34,914 nt of DNA from Leptospira dzoumogneensis (lineage in GTDB: Bacteria; Spirochaetota; Leptospiria; Leptospirales; Leptospiraceae). Position 1 is the first letter of the stretch. Each line of letters begins with the position of its first letter. The notes beneath the pieces are model-generated. The model had not been told where the DNA came from and made no database searches. It saw only the letters and a list, made by a program, of their open reading frames with translations. The translations under genes were made by a program, and so were the position numbers. This document shows positions 1 to 7,677 of this stretch, piece by piece. The stretch is from NCBI RefSeq assembly GCF_004770895.1, contig NZ_RQHS01000008.1:1-34914 (forward strand), given 5' to 3'.

Positions 1-26
1 ATTAACCCTCCTTTGCATACGTTTAG

Positions 27-70
27 TGTTACCTATGTTCCCGGTCTATTTTGTTACCCATGTCTCCGGT
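27..70. repeat. Two 19-bp direct repeats resembling an insertion-sequence end
   Basis: TGTTACCTATGTTCCCGGT (27-45) recurs as TGTTACCCATGTCTCCGGT (52-70), a 25-bp period with three mismatches. Closely spaced imperfect repeats beginning TGT are typical of the termini of IS21-like and some other integrase-type insertion sequences. I cannot see a transposase in the window, so this would be an IS end, a solo remnant, or an unrelated repeat. A 6-bp inverted repeat (TGGGCG 79-84, CGCCCA 98-103) follows directly. Confidence 0.4.
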
Positions 71-104
71 TTGTACCCTGGGCGGGGGCGATCTCAACGC
101 CCAC

Positions 105-118
105 GTTGGAATTCCAAC
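105..118. repeat. Perfect 14-bp palindrome of the dispersed GTxGGA/TCCxAC family
   Basis: GTTGGAATTCCAAC is a perfect palindrome. It is related to the GTAGGAACTCCTAC-type palindromes elsewhere in the window (10341-10358, 11497-11514, 21101-21114). It lies downstream of the stop codon of the minus-strand gene ending at 182, so it could act as a weak transcript-end hairpin, or simply be a copy of a dispersed repeat. Confidence 0.6.
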
Positions 119-145
119 ATGGCGATAGCGGTGAAGATCATTCGC

Positions 146-159
146 GTTAGAGTTCCTGC
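146..159. repeat. Degenerate copy of the short repeat
   Basis: GTTAGAGTTCCTGC carries the right half (AGTTCCT) of the dispersed palindrome with a degraded left half. Thirteen identical bases, GTTAGAGTTCCTG, recur at 4042-4054 in the gap after the Crp-domain gene, so the degenerate form itself is repeated. Confidence 0.4.
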
Positions 160-181
160 ACCGGAGGAGTAAATCACTTCT

Positions 182-1318
182 TTAACTATAGTGTTTCGTG
201 ACCTTCTTCCATTTTTTTTCCGTATCTTCTAGATAATCTTGGATCTCCGAGTAAGATCTTTTCCCATCCAGATAATCCAAAAGGAACTGATCTCCAACCA
301 AAAGTTGGATCGCGGGTAGATCGGATCTGAATTCATAAGGTCCTTGTAGGAATGTAAACTTATCAGGATAAAATTCTCTCAATGTGCGAATAAGTAATAA
401 CCCGAACAATAAGCTATGGAATTTTTTAGGTTTATCTAATAGGATTTGATAACCTCCGCATACTTCTCCTGCATGTTTATGGAAGGTAGGAATAAACTTC
501 AAAGGCCTGAGCCTAAAAATCCCTTTTTGTTTCTCTTCTAATTTTTCTAAAAGTGATCTGTCCAGATCATTGATATATGGAGCGCCGAATGTTTCGAATG
601 GACGAGTAGTCCCTCTTCCTTCCGAAAGATTCGTTCCTTCTAAAAGACAAAGCCCGGCATAAACATAACAAGTTGTTTGAGCAGGAATATTGGGAGAAGG
701 TGGAACCCATAAAAACTCGGAACTCTTTTTTGGATATAGATCCAATCTATAAAGCTCCAGATCCAAATTAAACTTGTCCTTATAATATTCGAGAAGGCCC
801 GCGGCAGAGAGGCCATGTCGGTGCAGTGTACCTTCTACCCCGACGAATGAAGAAAATTTTTTATCTAAAGGGGATCCTTCTATCTTAGAGCCCGCAGGAT
901 TTTTTGCATTCGATACTAAAATTTTAGGTCTTGGTCTTCCCTTTTTGGCGAGCCTATCTGCAGCTTGCATCGCATATAAAGCGGTGGTCAAAAATGTATA
1001 ATAACGGGCGCCCACATCTCTGATATCTATGATCAGGGTGTCCAGATCCGATAGAATATCTTCTGCGGGAGCGAGACTTTCCTCATTATCTCCGTACAAA
1101 TTTAGGACTTGAGTTTCTCCAAGATCATAGATGAGTCCGCTTCCTGAGACCTGGTCTTGCAGCTCAGCAAAAAGTCCATGCTCGGGCAAAAATAGTTTTT
1201 TGAGTCCGTACTCTTTTTGGATGATCCGGAAATGATAATCGCCCTTCCAACCGTATGCGCTCTGATTGGTGATCATACCGATGGATTTTGCATCGGAGAG
1301 AATTCTGCTTTTTTTCAT
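182..1318 (-). CDS. NamZ/DUF1343 family exo-beta-N-acetylmuramidase-like protein
   Basis: The 378-residue product has the signatures of the DUF1343 family, whose characterised member NamZ of Bacillus subtilis removes terminal N-acetylmuramic acid from peptidoglycan fragments. Visible motifs are PEHGLF (about 45-50), [11 protein letters not shown] (98-108), [13 protein letters not shown] (166-178), PSPN (207-210) and [16 protein letters not shown] (227-242). The last two are the most conserved parts of the family. No signal peptide is evident: the protein starts [14 protein letters not shown] and enters the first beta-strand at once. It may therefore be cytoplasmic, serving muropeptide recycling, or have lost its leader. 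It stands alone, divergent from the Crp-domain gene, with no recycling partner nearby. Family assignment is firm; activity and location are inferred. Confidence 0.85.
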   Translation of the reverse strand: MKKSRILSDAKSIGMITNQSAYGWKGDYHFRIIQKEYGLKKLFLPEHGLFAELQDQVSGSGLIYDLGETQVLNLYGDNEESLAPAEDILSDLDTLIIDIRDVGARYYTFLTTALYAMQAADRLAKKGRPRPKILVSNAKNPAGSKIEGSPLDKKFSSFVGVEGTLHRHGLSAAGLLEYYKDKFNLDLELYRLDLYPKKSSEFLWVPPSPNIPAQTTCYVYAGLCLLEGTNLSEGRGTTRPFETFGAPYINDLDRSLLEKLEEKQKGIFRLRPLKFIPTFHKHAGEVCGGYQILLDKPKKFHSLLFGLLLIRTLREFYPDKFTFLQGPYEFRSDLPAIQLLVGDQFLLDYLDGKRSYSEIQDYLEDTEKKWKKVTKHYS

Positions 1319-1491
1319 TTTCTAAAGAGGTTATTTCCGGGAAAGTGCAGGAGTCAAGCAGACTAGGAACGCCTTAGTCTTGGAAATCTTTTGCCTTATC
1401 CCCAAGGTCCTTTTTAGAGAATCCTTTAAAAAAGAGTTTCCATTCTTAGGGAAGGATAGTTTTCTTCTTAATTTGCCCCAACAGCGATCGT
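1319..1491. other. Divergent intergenic region, no confident promoter
   Basis: These 173 bases separate the divergent NamZ-like and Crp-domain genes and must hold promoters for both. I see a hairpin-capable stretch, GACTAGG with CCTTAGTC around AACG (about 1360-1378, one bulged base), and a purine-rich GGGAAGGA near 1449-1456. I find no -35/-10 pair good enough to call, and no clear ribosome binding site directly before the ATG at 1492. Confidence 0.3.
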
Positions 1492-4026
1492 ATGGCATTA
1501 GATACTAGCATACCAAATCAAAAAGTAACAATAAAAGCCGGGACGGTTTTATTTCCGGAAGGAAGCGCCGCAAATTCTCTCAACGTATTGCATAGTGGAG
1601 CCTTACGTTATTTGGTAGAAGCTCCCGGTGGAAGAAAACTGGAGTTATTCAAAATTTCAGGAGCAAATTTAACTCCCGGTGCATCCGCTCTTTTTGGCAG
1701 CGGACGTTATCCTTTTACAATTGTCGCGGAACAAGACTGCGTGCTCTCCACGTATGTTATGTCCCAGGCTACTGTGGGTCGTTCTCTCGCGGCCAGAAGT
1801 TCTTTAGGGATCATGGTAGGCCGTTCTCTTTTAAGAGAGATCACAGAATCTTTCAAAAAAGTGAACCAACTTAGAAAGATCGCTTCCGATATGGGAAAGA
1901 CAAATGATAATCTTTCTCTTTTGTATTATCAATTCAATCCAAGTGTTTTTCCGGATATCAAACCGGGTCAGCCTATCGCAGATCCAAGTTCCGAAATTGT
2001 GGATCCCGTCTTAAGACTTGCTCGTGAAAATTTAAAACATTATTTCGATAACGGCGGGATCCTTCCGGAAAGACCGACTGCAAATTACGTAGAAGAAGAT
2101 CATTCCCAACTTCTGGTTAAATATTATCCGGAAGAAATCGAATTCCAAGACGGAGAATTCAATTTTGTTCGTAAGATAATCTTAGCGGACCCGAATCTTC
2201 TCGCACAATTATTCGCTCCCGATCCAAGTATGGTTTCCTATGTCTGCGATAAACTCGGAAGAGTGCAGAACAATATTACGGAAAACGCAAAAGGTATATT
2301 AGAAGAATTAGATGAAAACTTCTCTCTTCTTTTAGGCGGTGTCGAAAGCCTTACCGAAAAATATTTCCTGATCCTGGACATGGCTGCAAACGGTTATGCG
2401 ACCGCTCCTCCTGAATTCGTGGTCCCTATCTTACAAGTAGTTTCCCAAAAGATAGAAAGAGCGCTTGCGGGCCATCAGGCAATTTTCGGTTCAGCGATAC
2501 CAAGTCCTTCTCCGAATATTAAACCGTTTATAGAAAAGACTGTAGGACTTGCTAAAAAATTCGAAGCTTCTAATCCGACTGCAAAAGCAGCATCTAATGG
2601 AAGCGGGATCTCTGTGGATAGTTCCGCGGATGCGACTGCAATCCGAAAAGAATTGGCAAATTCCGCATCTAGCATCATCCAATTCTCCGGTTTAGGCGGA
2701 GACGCGATCAAAGAGTTTTCCGCGATGATGGTAAAACTCAAGTCCTTAAAGAATCCTCTGGATTCAGACAACGACACTCGTAAACTACGAAGGTCCATTA
2801 CAAAAACCTACTTCGATATTTACGCAGCATGTTTCCAAAAGTACGTCAACTCAGGTAAAAATGTCCCTAAACCGGTGGACCTGATGTTGAAATACGGTTT
2901 CTTCGACGAAACAATGCTGGATGATTCCCAGTTAGTGTTCATGTCCACATTCAAGGACGCGATCACTTCCGTTTCGGATATTCCGATCCATTATGGAACG
3001 GAATGGTTGGAAAGAATTTATAAAAGAGAATGCCCTACTTCTCTCGACGAACTCGGTCAGAACTTCTTCGACAAGGTCAAGATGGACAACCGAAACGCCG
3101 TTTTCAAAAAAGAATCGGATCTTCCTCCGGACATAGACAATCCGGAAGCAAGATTAAAATTCGAATTCGGTGCGATGTACGAGGCGAACGTTAGACTCAC
3201 CACAGGTTCCTTGGCGACCTACCTTCCTATCCTAACCAAGTACCATTCTCAGATCCCTCTTGGTAAAGCATACGTTACCAAAAAAATGCTTACCGATACG
3301 ATCCACGATATTATGGCAGTCGACTTCTCTGTATTCAACAGAGAAGTGATCTATAATAATCCGGAGATGGGAATTAATAAGGAATTCGTTCAAAGAGCGA
3401 TCGTTCCTGATTTCGTGATCGTTCCATCTATCGGAAGCAAGATCATGATGTGGCAGGAACTTTCTATCCACAGAGGTTCCGGCTCTAAAGAAAGTAGAGG
3501 AAGGATCGTTCTTCCTATTTTCGTACAAGGAGATCTAAAATCTCTTTTGATAGATGCATTTGCAGCATTCCGCTGGGAACTTTGTAAAACGATTTTAGGA
3601 CCTGAATGGAATAACGTAGGAAATCCATCCATCACTGCTGACTATATGGACTATGTTCAGTTCTATAAAAAGAACAAAGATCTTTCTATAGAGATCAAAG
3701 AAAAGTTGGCTGCAGAATTCAAACGTTTCCGGAACGAAAGGGATATATTTGCAAACGATTACCAGCTTTGGATCAAGTACGAAGCGGAAGGTGTGCAAAG
3801 ATTAAACCGAGTAGTCCGAGGGATTTTCTATCGTCATATTCCTTTCGCAAGGACCATCCGAGAGAAGGTTTCCAAAATGCCTGCATTCGGTGAGATCAAT
3901 AATAGGTTTGTGAATATTCGAACTCGTAAGTTTACAGAGTTGGAAAACAGATACAAAAAGTACATCAACGCGTTAGGTAGTCTTCCGGATCCACTGCGCG
4001 AAAATATGGAATTCTATAGAGTTTAA
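1492..4026 (+). CDS. Large protein with N-terminal Crp-like cyclic-nucleotide-binding domain
   Basis: The 844-residue protein opens with a Crp/cNMP-type beta-roll (about residues 8-125: [30 protein letters not shown], and a [20 protein letters not shown] strand set). There is no helix-turn-helix, so it is unlikely to be a Crp-type transcription factor. The remaining 700 or so residues match no family I can name. They are mostly helical, with a low-complexity Ser/Ala stretch near residues 355-395 and a conserved-looking C-terminal domain (about 560-844) containing [20 protein letters not shown]. No membrane segment or signal peptide is evident. A class III cyclase at 18530-20869 could supply a cyclic-nucleotide ligand, but I cannot see whether the phosphate-binding arginine is kept, so binding is an inference. 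ATG start chosen; its SD is weak. Confidence 0.7.
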   Translation: MALDTSIPNQKVTIKAGTVLFPEGSAANSLNVLHSGALRYLVEAPGGRKLELFKISGANLTPGASALFGSGRYPFTIVAEQDCVLSTYVMSQATVGRSLAARSSLGIMVGRSLLREITESFKKVNQLRKIASDMGKTNDNLSLLYYQFNPSVFPDIKPGQPIADPSSEIVDPVLRLARENLKHYFDNGGILPERPTANYVEEDHSQLLVKYYPEEIEFQDGEFNFVRKIILADPNLLAQLFAPDPSMVSYVCDKLGRVQNNITENAKGILEELDENFSLLLGGVESLTEKYFLILDMAANGYATAPPEFVVPILQVVSQKIERALAGHQAIFGSAIPSPSPNIKPFIEKTVGLAKKFEASNPTAKAASNGSGISVDSSADATAIRKELANSASSIIQFSGLGGDAIKEFSAMMVKLKSLKNPLDSDNDTRKLRRSITKTYFDIYAACFQKYVNSGKNVPKPVDLMLKYGFFDETMLDDSQLVFMSTFKDAITSVSDIPIHYGTEWLERIYKRECPTSLDELGQNFFDKVKMDNRNAVFKKESDLPPDIDNPEARLKFEFGAMYEANVRLTTGSLATYLPILTKYHSQIPLGKAYVTKKMLTDTIHDIMAVDFSVFNREVIYNNPEMGINKEFVQRAIVPDFVIVPSIGSKIMMWQELSIHRGSGSKESRGRIVLPIFVQGDLKSLLIDAFAAFRWELCKTILGPEWNNVGNPSITADYMDYVQFYKKNKDLSIEIKEKLAAEFKRFRNERDIFANDYQLWIKYEAEGVQRLNRVVRGIFYRHIPFARTIREKVSKMPAFGEINNRFVNIRTRKFTELENRYKKYINALGSLPDPLRENMEFYRV

Positions 4027-4041
4027 TCGCATCGCTGTCGT

Positions 4042-4054
4042 GTTAGAGTTCCTG
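4042..4054. repeat. Second copy of the degenerate short repeat
   Basis: GTTAGAGTTCCTG is identical to 146-158. It lies just after the stop codon of the Crp-domain gene, in the 165-base gap before the next plus-strand gene. The rest of that gap is AT-rich and holds no recognisable gene. Confidence 0.4.
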
Positions 4055-4155
4055 TATCATACAATTACGAACTTATTTCATTATATTACGATTCATCAAC
4101 AATCCTAGGTTTCGATTTCATAATTGGAACTAAGTCTGGAATAGACTATCCAATC

Positions 4156-4190
4156 CGATTTTTCAATTTGGGAAACGAATCGAAAAATCG
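4156..4190 (+). promoter_or_regulatory. Perfect 9-bp inverted repeat directly upstream of a start codon
   Basis: CGATTTTTC (4156-4164) and GAAAAATCG (4182-4190) are exact reverse complements separated by 17 nt, and the ATG of the next gene begins at 4192. The only purine-rich SD-like bases, GGGAAA (about 4169-4174), sit in the loop and are too far from the ATG when the RNA is linear. Folding would bring them closer. A role in translation control is an inference; it could also be an operator or chance. Confidence 0.35.
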
Positions 4191-4191
4191 A

Positions 4192-5736
4192 ATGAGTCGA
4201 AAAACTAAAATCCTATTAGTCTTTGTATCTTGTATTCTTGGCTTTTTATTTATAGATCGTTTCTTATTCCAAAGCCTGCTCTTTTCAGTTCCGAATGAGA
4301 TGGAATGGGATACTTCTCCTTGGTATAATTTTTTAAGAAAAAGAAAAGAGATCCGCTTTTCGGAAAAAGAAAACGGAGTATTACTTTTAGGAAGTAGCAT
4401 CGCATTATACTCCGTATTGCCTGATGTATTCTCAAATAAAGTAAACCGAACATTACCGGATACTGAGAAGATCAGAACTGAATTCTATTCCCATCCATCG
4501 CTTACGCCTTCCGATTTTTATTATTATAAAGAAGACATCGCTTCTAAAAAACCGAAGGCAGTAGTCTATCTGATCAATCCTGCGGACTTTCAATTGGAAT
4601 TTCTAAAAGAAACCGTTGAAGGAATAGAATATGACGAAAAAGGATTTTTAGAAGAATCCATTCGGATTAGGCACCAAAATAGATTATTATATCCGGATCT
4701 ATTTTTAGAAGATCATTGGAAAGAGATCTACGACCTAGATAAATCCCAACTGGAATCGTTTGTTTCTAAATTGATCTCTTATGGGGTCAGATACAGAAGT
4801 TTCTTTTATGATCCGGTCATGGCCTGGTACATGCATCGTTTCAGATGGGGACGCTCTTATCATTATTATACGGGGGTAATTCCTAAAGAAGGGATCTATC
4901 TAAGAGGCTGGGTAAAACCGGAATTCGAGATTGATTGTGAAATTTCAGGGAACCAATGGAGAGAAAGTATATTCATCCAAAATCCCGGAACAAATCTGAA
5001 AATTTATAAAACTTCTCCAAAAGAAGAACTCTTATTCGATAAAACATATGCGAAGAAGGGCTGGTATTATCTAGAACTGACCTTCTCCGAAAAATTAGAA
5101 AAACTAAAACTCAAATTCCAATCGGATAAACCTGTATCGTCTTTAGCAGTGGATTATAGGATCTTTGGAACGGAAGAAATTTACGGAATACGTCTTTCCC
5201 AAAACTTTTGCAGATCCGAATTTAGAGAGAATTTATCTTATATTCGGATCCCAGGTATAGACGATTCCAGATTAGAGTCCATGGCTTCCGACCAATATGA
5301 TAAGGATTATGATCTGCGAATTTACAGAAAAAATGACGAAGAAAATGTTCTAAACAGATTCAAAAAGATCAAGAATGCAAAAGTATTGCTTTCAAAACAA
5401 AAATCTTTTGTTTCCTGGTCCCAAATGAAATATCTAAACGAAGGGATCCGTTATTTATCAGAACGAAATATCCCAGTATTACTGATCAATTCTCCTGAAA
5501 ACCCTAAGGAAAAATCGGTTTATTCCAATAGTCCATGGTACTTCGGATATTTGGAATTTTTGGAAAAAATATCCGAAGTAAAATATGGATTTTTAGATGC
5601 GAGCGATCTATTCGATCGCAAGCAACATTTTATGGATCCTCATCATCTTACTTATTCTTCGTCGGTGAAAGCCAGTGAAAAATTTGCAGATTGGTTTAGT
5701 CGGTATTATAGATCAGGATTTTTTCATAAACCTTAG
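4192..5736 (+). CDS. Membrane-anchored SGNH-hydrolase-like envelope protein (leptospiral DUF1574-like)
   Basis: The 514-residue product begins with one membrane segment (ILLVFVSCILGFLFIDRFLF) and is otherwise soluble, presumably facing the periplasm. A GDS-like block, LLLGSSIALYS, lies near residue 70, and a C-terminal block, FMDPHHLTYSSSVKASEKFADW, has the Asp-x-x-His arrangement of SGNH/AlgJ-type esterases. The overall plan resembles the DUF1574 proteins described from Leptospira, but I assign that family only tentatively. A TTG at 4168 would add eight residues; I chose the ATG at 4192, which sits right after an inverted repeat. Its last 24 bases overlap the tail of the convergent dehydrogenase gene. 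Acyl transfer or deacylation of envelope glycans is plausible given the glycosyltransferase pair nearby. Confidence 0.6.
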   Translation: MSRKTKILLVFVSCILGFLFIDRFLFQSLLFSVPNEMEWDTSPWYNFLRKRKEIRFSEKENGVLLLGSSIALYSVLPDVFSNKVNRTLPDTEKIRTEFYSHPSLTPSDFYYYKEDIASKKPKAVVYLINPADFQLEFLKETVEGIEYDEKGFLEESIRIRHQNRLLYPDLFLEDHWKEIYDLDKSQLESFVSKLISYGVRYRSFFYDPVMAWYMHRFRWGRSYHYYTGVIPKEGIYLRGWVKPEFEIDCEISGNQWRESIFIQNPGTNLKIYKTSPKEELLFDKTYAKKGWYYLELTFSEKLEKLKLKFQSDKPVSSLAVDYRIFGTEEIYGIRLSQNFCRSEFRENLSYIRIPGIDDSRLESMASDQYDKDYDLRIYRKNDEENVLNRFKKIKNAKVLLSKQKSFVSWSQMKYLNEGIRYLSERNIPVLLINSPENPKEKSVYSNSPWYFGYLEFLEKISEVKYGFLDASDLFDRKQHFMDPHHLTYSSSVKASEKFADWFSRYYRSGFFHKP

Positions 5737-7512
5737 ATATAAACGGATAGATAAACCTTTCAAAAGATAGAATATTCTTTTTCCGTAAATCCCAAATATG
5801 ATCCCGAACAGCAAGGACAAGACTAAAGAGATCCGCGGGTTCTGTTCGAATTGTTTTACCACACTATATTCCCATTTTTCAAGACCCTGGAATCTAACTG
5901 AATCTTCCGAAAGTTCCACCAAGAACTCTTTTAAAGATCCTATTTCCGTTTTAGAAAGACTTAGATTAGGCATCCCGCTGATAGGATTCAAAAATTTAGG
6001 ATTTTCTAATTTAGAAGAAATATATAATTCCAATTTTTCCTTACTATCCAGACTCGGATCCGTAAGCTTGGATCTGATCTGATTCCATTTTTCGTGATCA
6101 GGTTCTTCTTTATAAGAAGCCATTTCTTCCACTTGTTTTAGAAAGTCCGCGGACTTGAACATCTCAGTCGTTCTAGAACGGATCGCATCCAGGTTCGGAG
6201 CCACATTTCCACCTGCCCCGCCGATGATATGGCAGCTTCTGCATCCTTTGATCTCTACTAATTGTTCTCCGGAGTATTTCATATTCTCGGTGGAGATCTG
6301 TCCCGGAACTAATTTCAGAACAGGTGCAGGAAGAAGTCCTCCATCCTTTCTCATCCGGATATGTGAGATAAATATTCCATCTTCTCCTAAAGCAAGGCCG
6401 GTAAAATCCTGTCTTCTTTCTTCTTCGTATTTAGTAGGAAGAACGATCCACCAGGGTTCTCCTGTAACACCTTTTTTATCGTCTATAGGAACGGCAAGTA
6501 AGGACGTAATATGGGAAGCAGCGATCACAAGATGTCCTCTTAGAGAAGCAAGTTTATGATTTTTAGGAACATAGATCATATCCGCAGGACCTACGGATTT
6601 AGGAAAAGTCATTAGGTTATTATAAGTCATACTAGGATTGGTATTATCCCAAGGAAAATCCGTCCCCTTGGTCGCCCTGACTAAACGATCTATTTCAGGT
6701 CCGTTATCCGCAATATATACCTCTCCACCTTCCGACTTAGCGATCGCAAAAGGATTTCTTAGCCCCATCGAGAAAATATATCCGCCCGCTTCCGTTTTTT
6801 TACCTGTATAGAACGGATTGGATTCCACCTGAGAGAAATCGGATTTTAATCTTAGTAGTTTTCCATTGGTGCTGTCCTTCTTATGAGAACTTGTCCAGGA
6901 TTGACCGTCTCCAGTTCCGACCCAAATATGATAATTCGAATCCACGAAACAGTGGCCTATCTGATGCGCAAGACCTGCAGTATCACCCCTAAAAGGAGAA
7001 TCGAAAACTTCTACCTTTTCGATCTTTGTCCAGGGAGAATTTCCTACCGACTTCCAACGAGTGATCTTATTACTTCTTCCCCATCCGTTTTGATACACGG
7101 ATGTAGTAAAAAGTGTTTTATCATCCGGAGTTAAACAAGCACCTGTCTGCCCCATCTCCGCTTGAAAATCAGGAAGTTCCTTTCTTGGTTTAGAAATTTC
7201 CTCATCTTCTCCTATCTGGATTACATTTCCGTTTCGAAGACGGGCTTTAATACTTCCTCTCAACTCACTTACGATGTAAATTACGTCATTTGGAGATTGT
7301 CCCGGAGATTTAAGTAATGCAATACTGACAGGTGTAGTAAAATCTCCTGCATCTTCCACCAGAGTAAAACCTTCACGAACAAGCCATTCTGCATTCTTTT
7401 CATCCGCATTCTTCCTCATTTCTTTATTGTTATAAAACTGAGAATAAACAAGAGAAGGCAGAAAGAACAAATATAGTAATAAGAATATCTTTTTAAAATG
7501 AGGAATTTTCAT
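5713..7512 (-). CDS. PQQ-type sugar dehydrogenase (GSDH-like) fused to cytochrome c, membrane anchored
   Basis: The 599-residue protein starts with a classic signal peptide, MKIPHFKKIFLLLYLFFLPSLVYS, which is why I chose the ATG at 7512 over an upstream TTG at 7551. A glucose/sorbosone dehydrogenase-like beta-propeller follows (about 45-415), with GDTAGLAHQIGHCFVDSN, WVGTGDGQSW, GKLLRLKSD, ESNPFY and GLRNPFAIAKSEGGEVYIADNGP. A c-type haem site, GCRSCH, lies near residue 425, with a likely Met ligand in GMPNLS near 515. A C-terminal membrane helix (ISLVLSLLFGIIFGIYG) ends in a basic tail. The expected role is periplasmic oxidation of a sugar or alcohol with electrons passed through the haem to the respiratory chain. 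The substrate is unknown. It is transcribed divergently from the mannosyltransferase pair. Confidence 0.8.
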   Translation of the reverse strand: MKIPHFKKIFLLLYLFFLPSLVYSQFYNNKEMRKNADEKNAEWLVREGFTLVEDAGDFTTPVSIALLKSPGQSPNDVIYIVSELRGSIKARLRNGNVIQIGEDEEISKPRKELPDFQAEMGQTGACLTPDDKTLFTTSVYQNGWGRSNKITRWKSVGNSPWTKIEKVEVFDSPFRGDTAGLAHQIGHCFVDSNYHIWVGTGDGQSWTSSHKKDSTNGKLLRLKSDFSQVESNPFYTGKKTEAGGYIFSMGLRNPFAIAKSEGGEVYIADNGPEIDRLVRATKGTDFPWDNTNPSMTYNNLMTFPKSVGPADMIYVPKNHKLASLRGHLVIAASHITSLLAVPIDDKKGVTGEPWWIVLPTKYEEERRQDFTGLALGEDGIFISHIRMRKDGGLLPAPVLKLVPGQISTENMKYSGEQLVEIKGCRSCHIIGGAGGNVAPNLDAIRSRTTEMFKSADFLKQVEEMASYKEEPDHEKWNQIRSKLTDPSLDSKEKLELYISSKLENPKFLNPISGMPNLSLSKTEIGSLKEFLVELSEDSVRFQGLEKWEYSVVKQFEQNPRISLVLSLLFGIIFGIYGKRIFYLLKGLSIRLYLRFMKKS

Positions 7513-7568
7513 GCTGACAATGGCTTTCTTACAAAATAATCCAGCAAGCAAAAAGTCATAATCCCATT

Positions 7569-7633
7569 ATTACAGAATGAAGACGCGCATATTCATGCAA
7601 TTAACATAATATTTCAATTCATCGTTCTGTAAT
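7569..7633. promoter_or_regulatory. 9-bp inverted repeat embedding divergent promoter-like sites
   Basis: ATTACAGAA (7569-7577) and TTCTGTAAT (7625-7633) are perfect inverted repeats. On the plus strand the right copy runs into TATACT (7634-7639), a plausible -10 for the glycosyltransferase pair. On the minus strand the left copy reads TTCTGTAATAATGGG, where TAATAAT could be a -10 for the dehydrogenase. The two promoter regions are thus near mirror images, suggesting shared control. No strong -35 is visible on either side. Confidence 0.35.
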
Positions 7634-7642
7634 TATACTGCG

Positions 7643-7664
7643 TTCTTTTTGAAATCAAAAAGAA
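7643..7664. promoter_or_regulatory. 22-bp palindrome between putative promoter and start codon
   Basis: Arms TTCTTTTTGA (7643-7652) and TCAAAAAGAA (7655-7664) are perfect, with a 2-nt centre. The palindrome lies just downstream of the TATACT at 7634-7639 and 13 nt before the ATG at 7678. That is where a repressor operator or an initial-transcript structure would act. Its function is inferred from position alone. Confidence 0.4.
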
Positions 7665-7677
7665 GTAAAAAACGAAC

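Noticed and set aside
1390..1430. Promoter for the Crp-domain gene (TTGCCT followed by TTTTTAGAGA)
   Set aside because: The -10 match and spacing are too poor to claim; several equally weak alternatives exist in the same gap.
2475..2798. Minus-strand open frame of 107 codons inside the Crp-domain gene
   Set aside because: It is antisense to a long gene with clear domain content, has no SD or family match, and its frame follows codon bias of the real gene.
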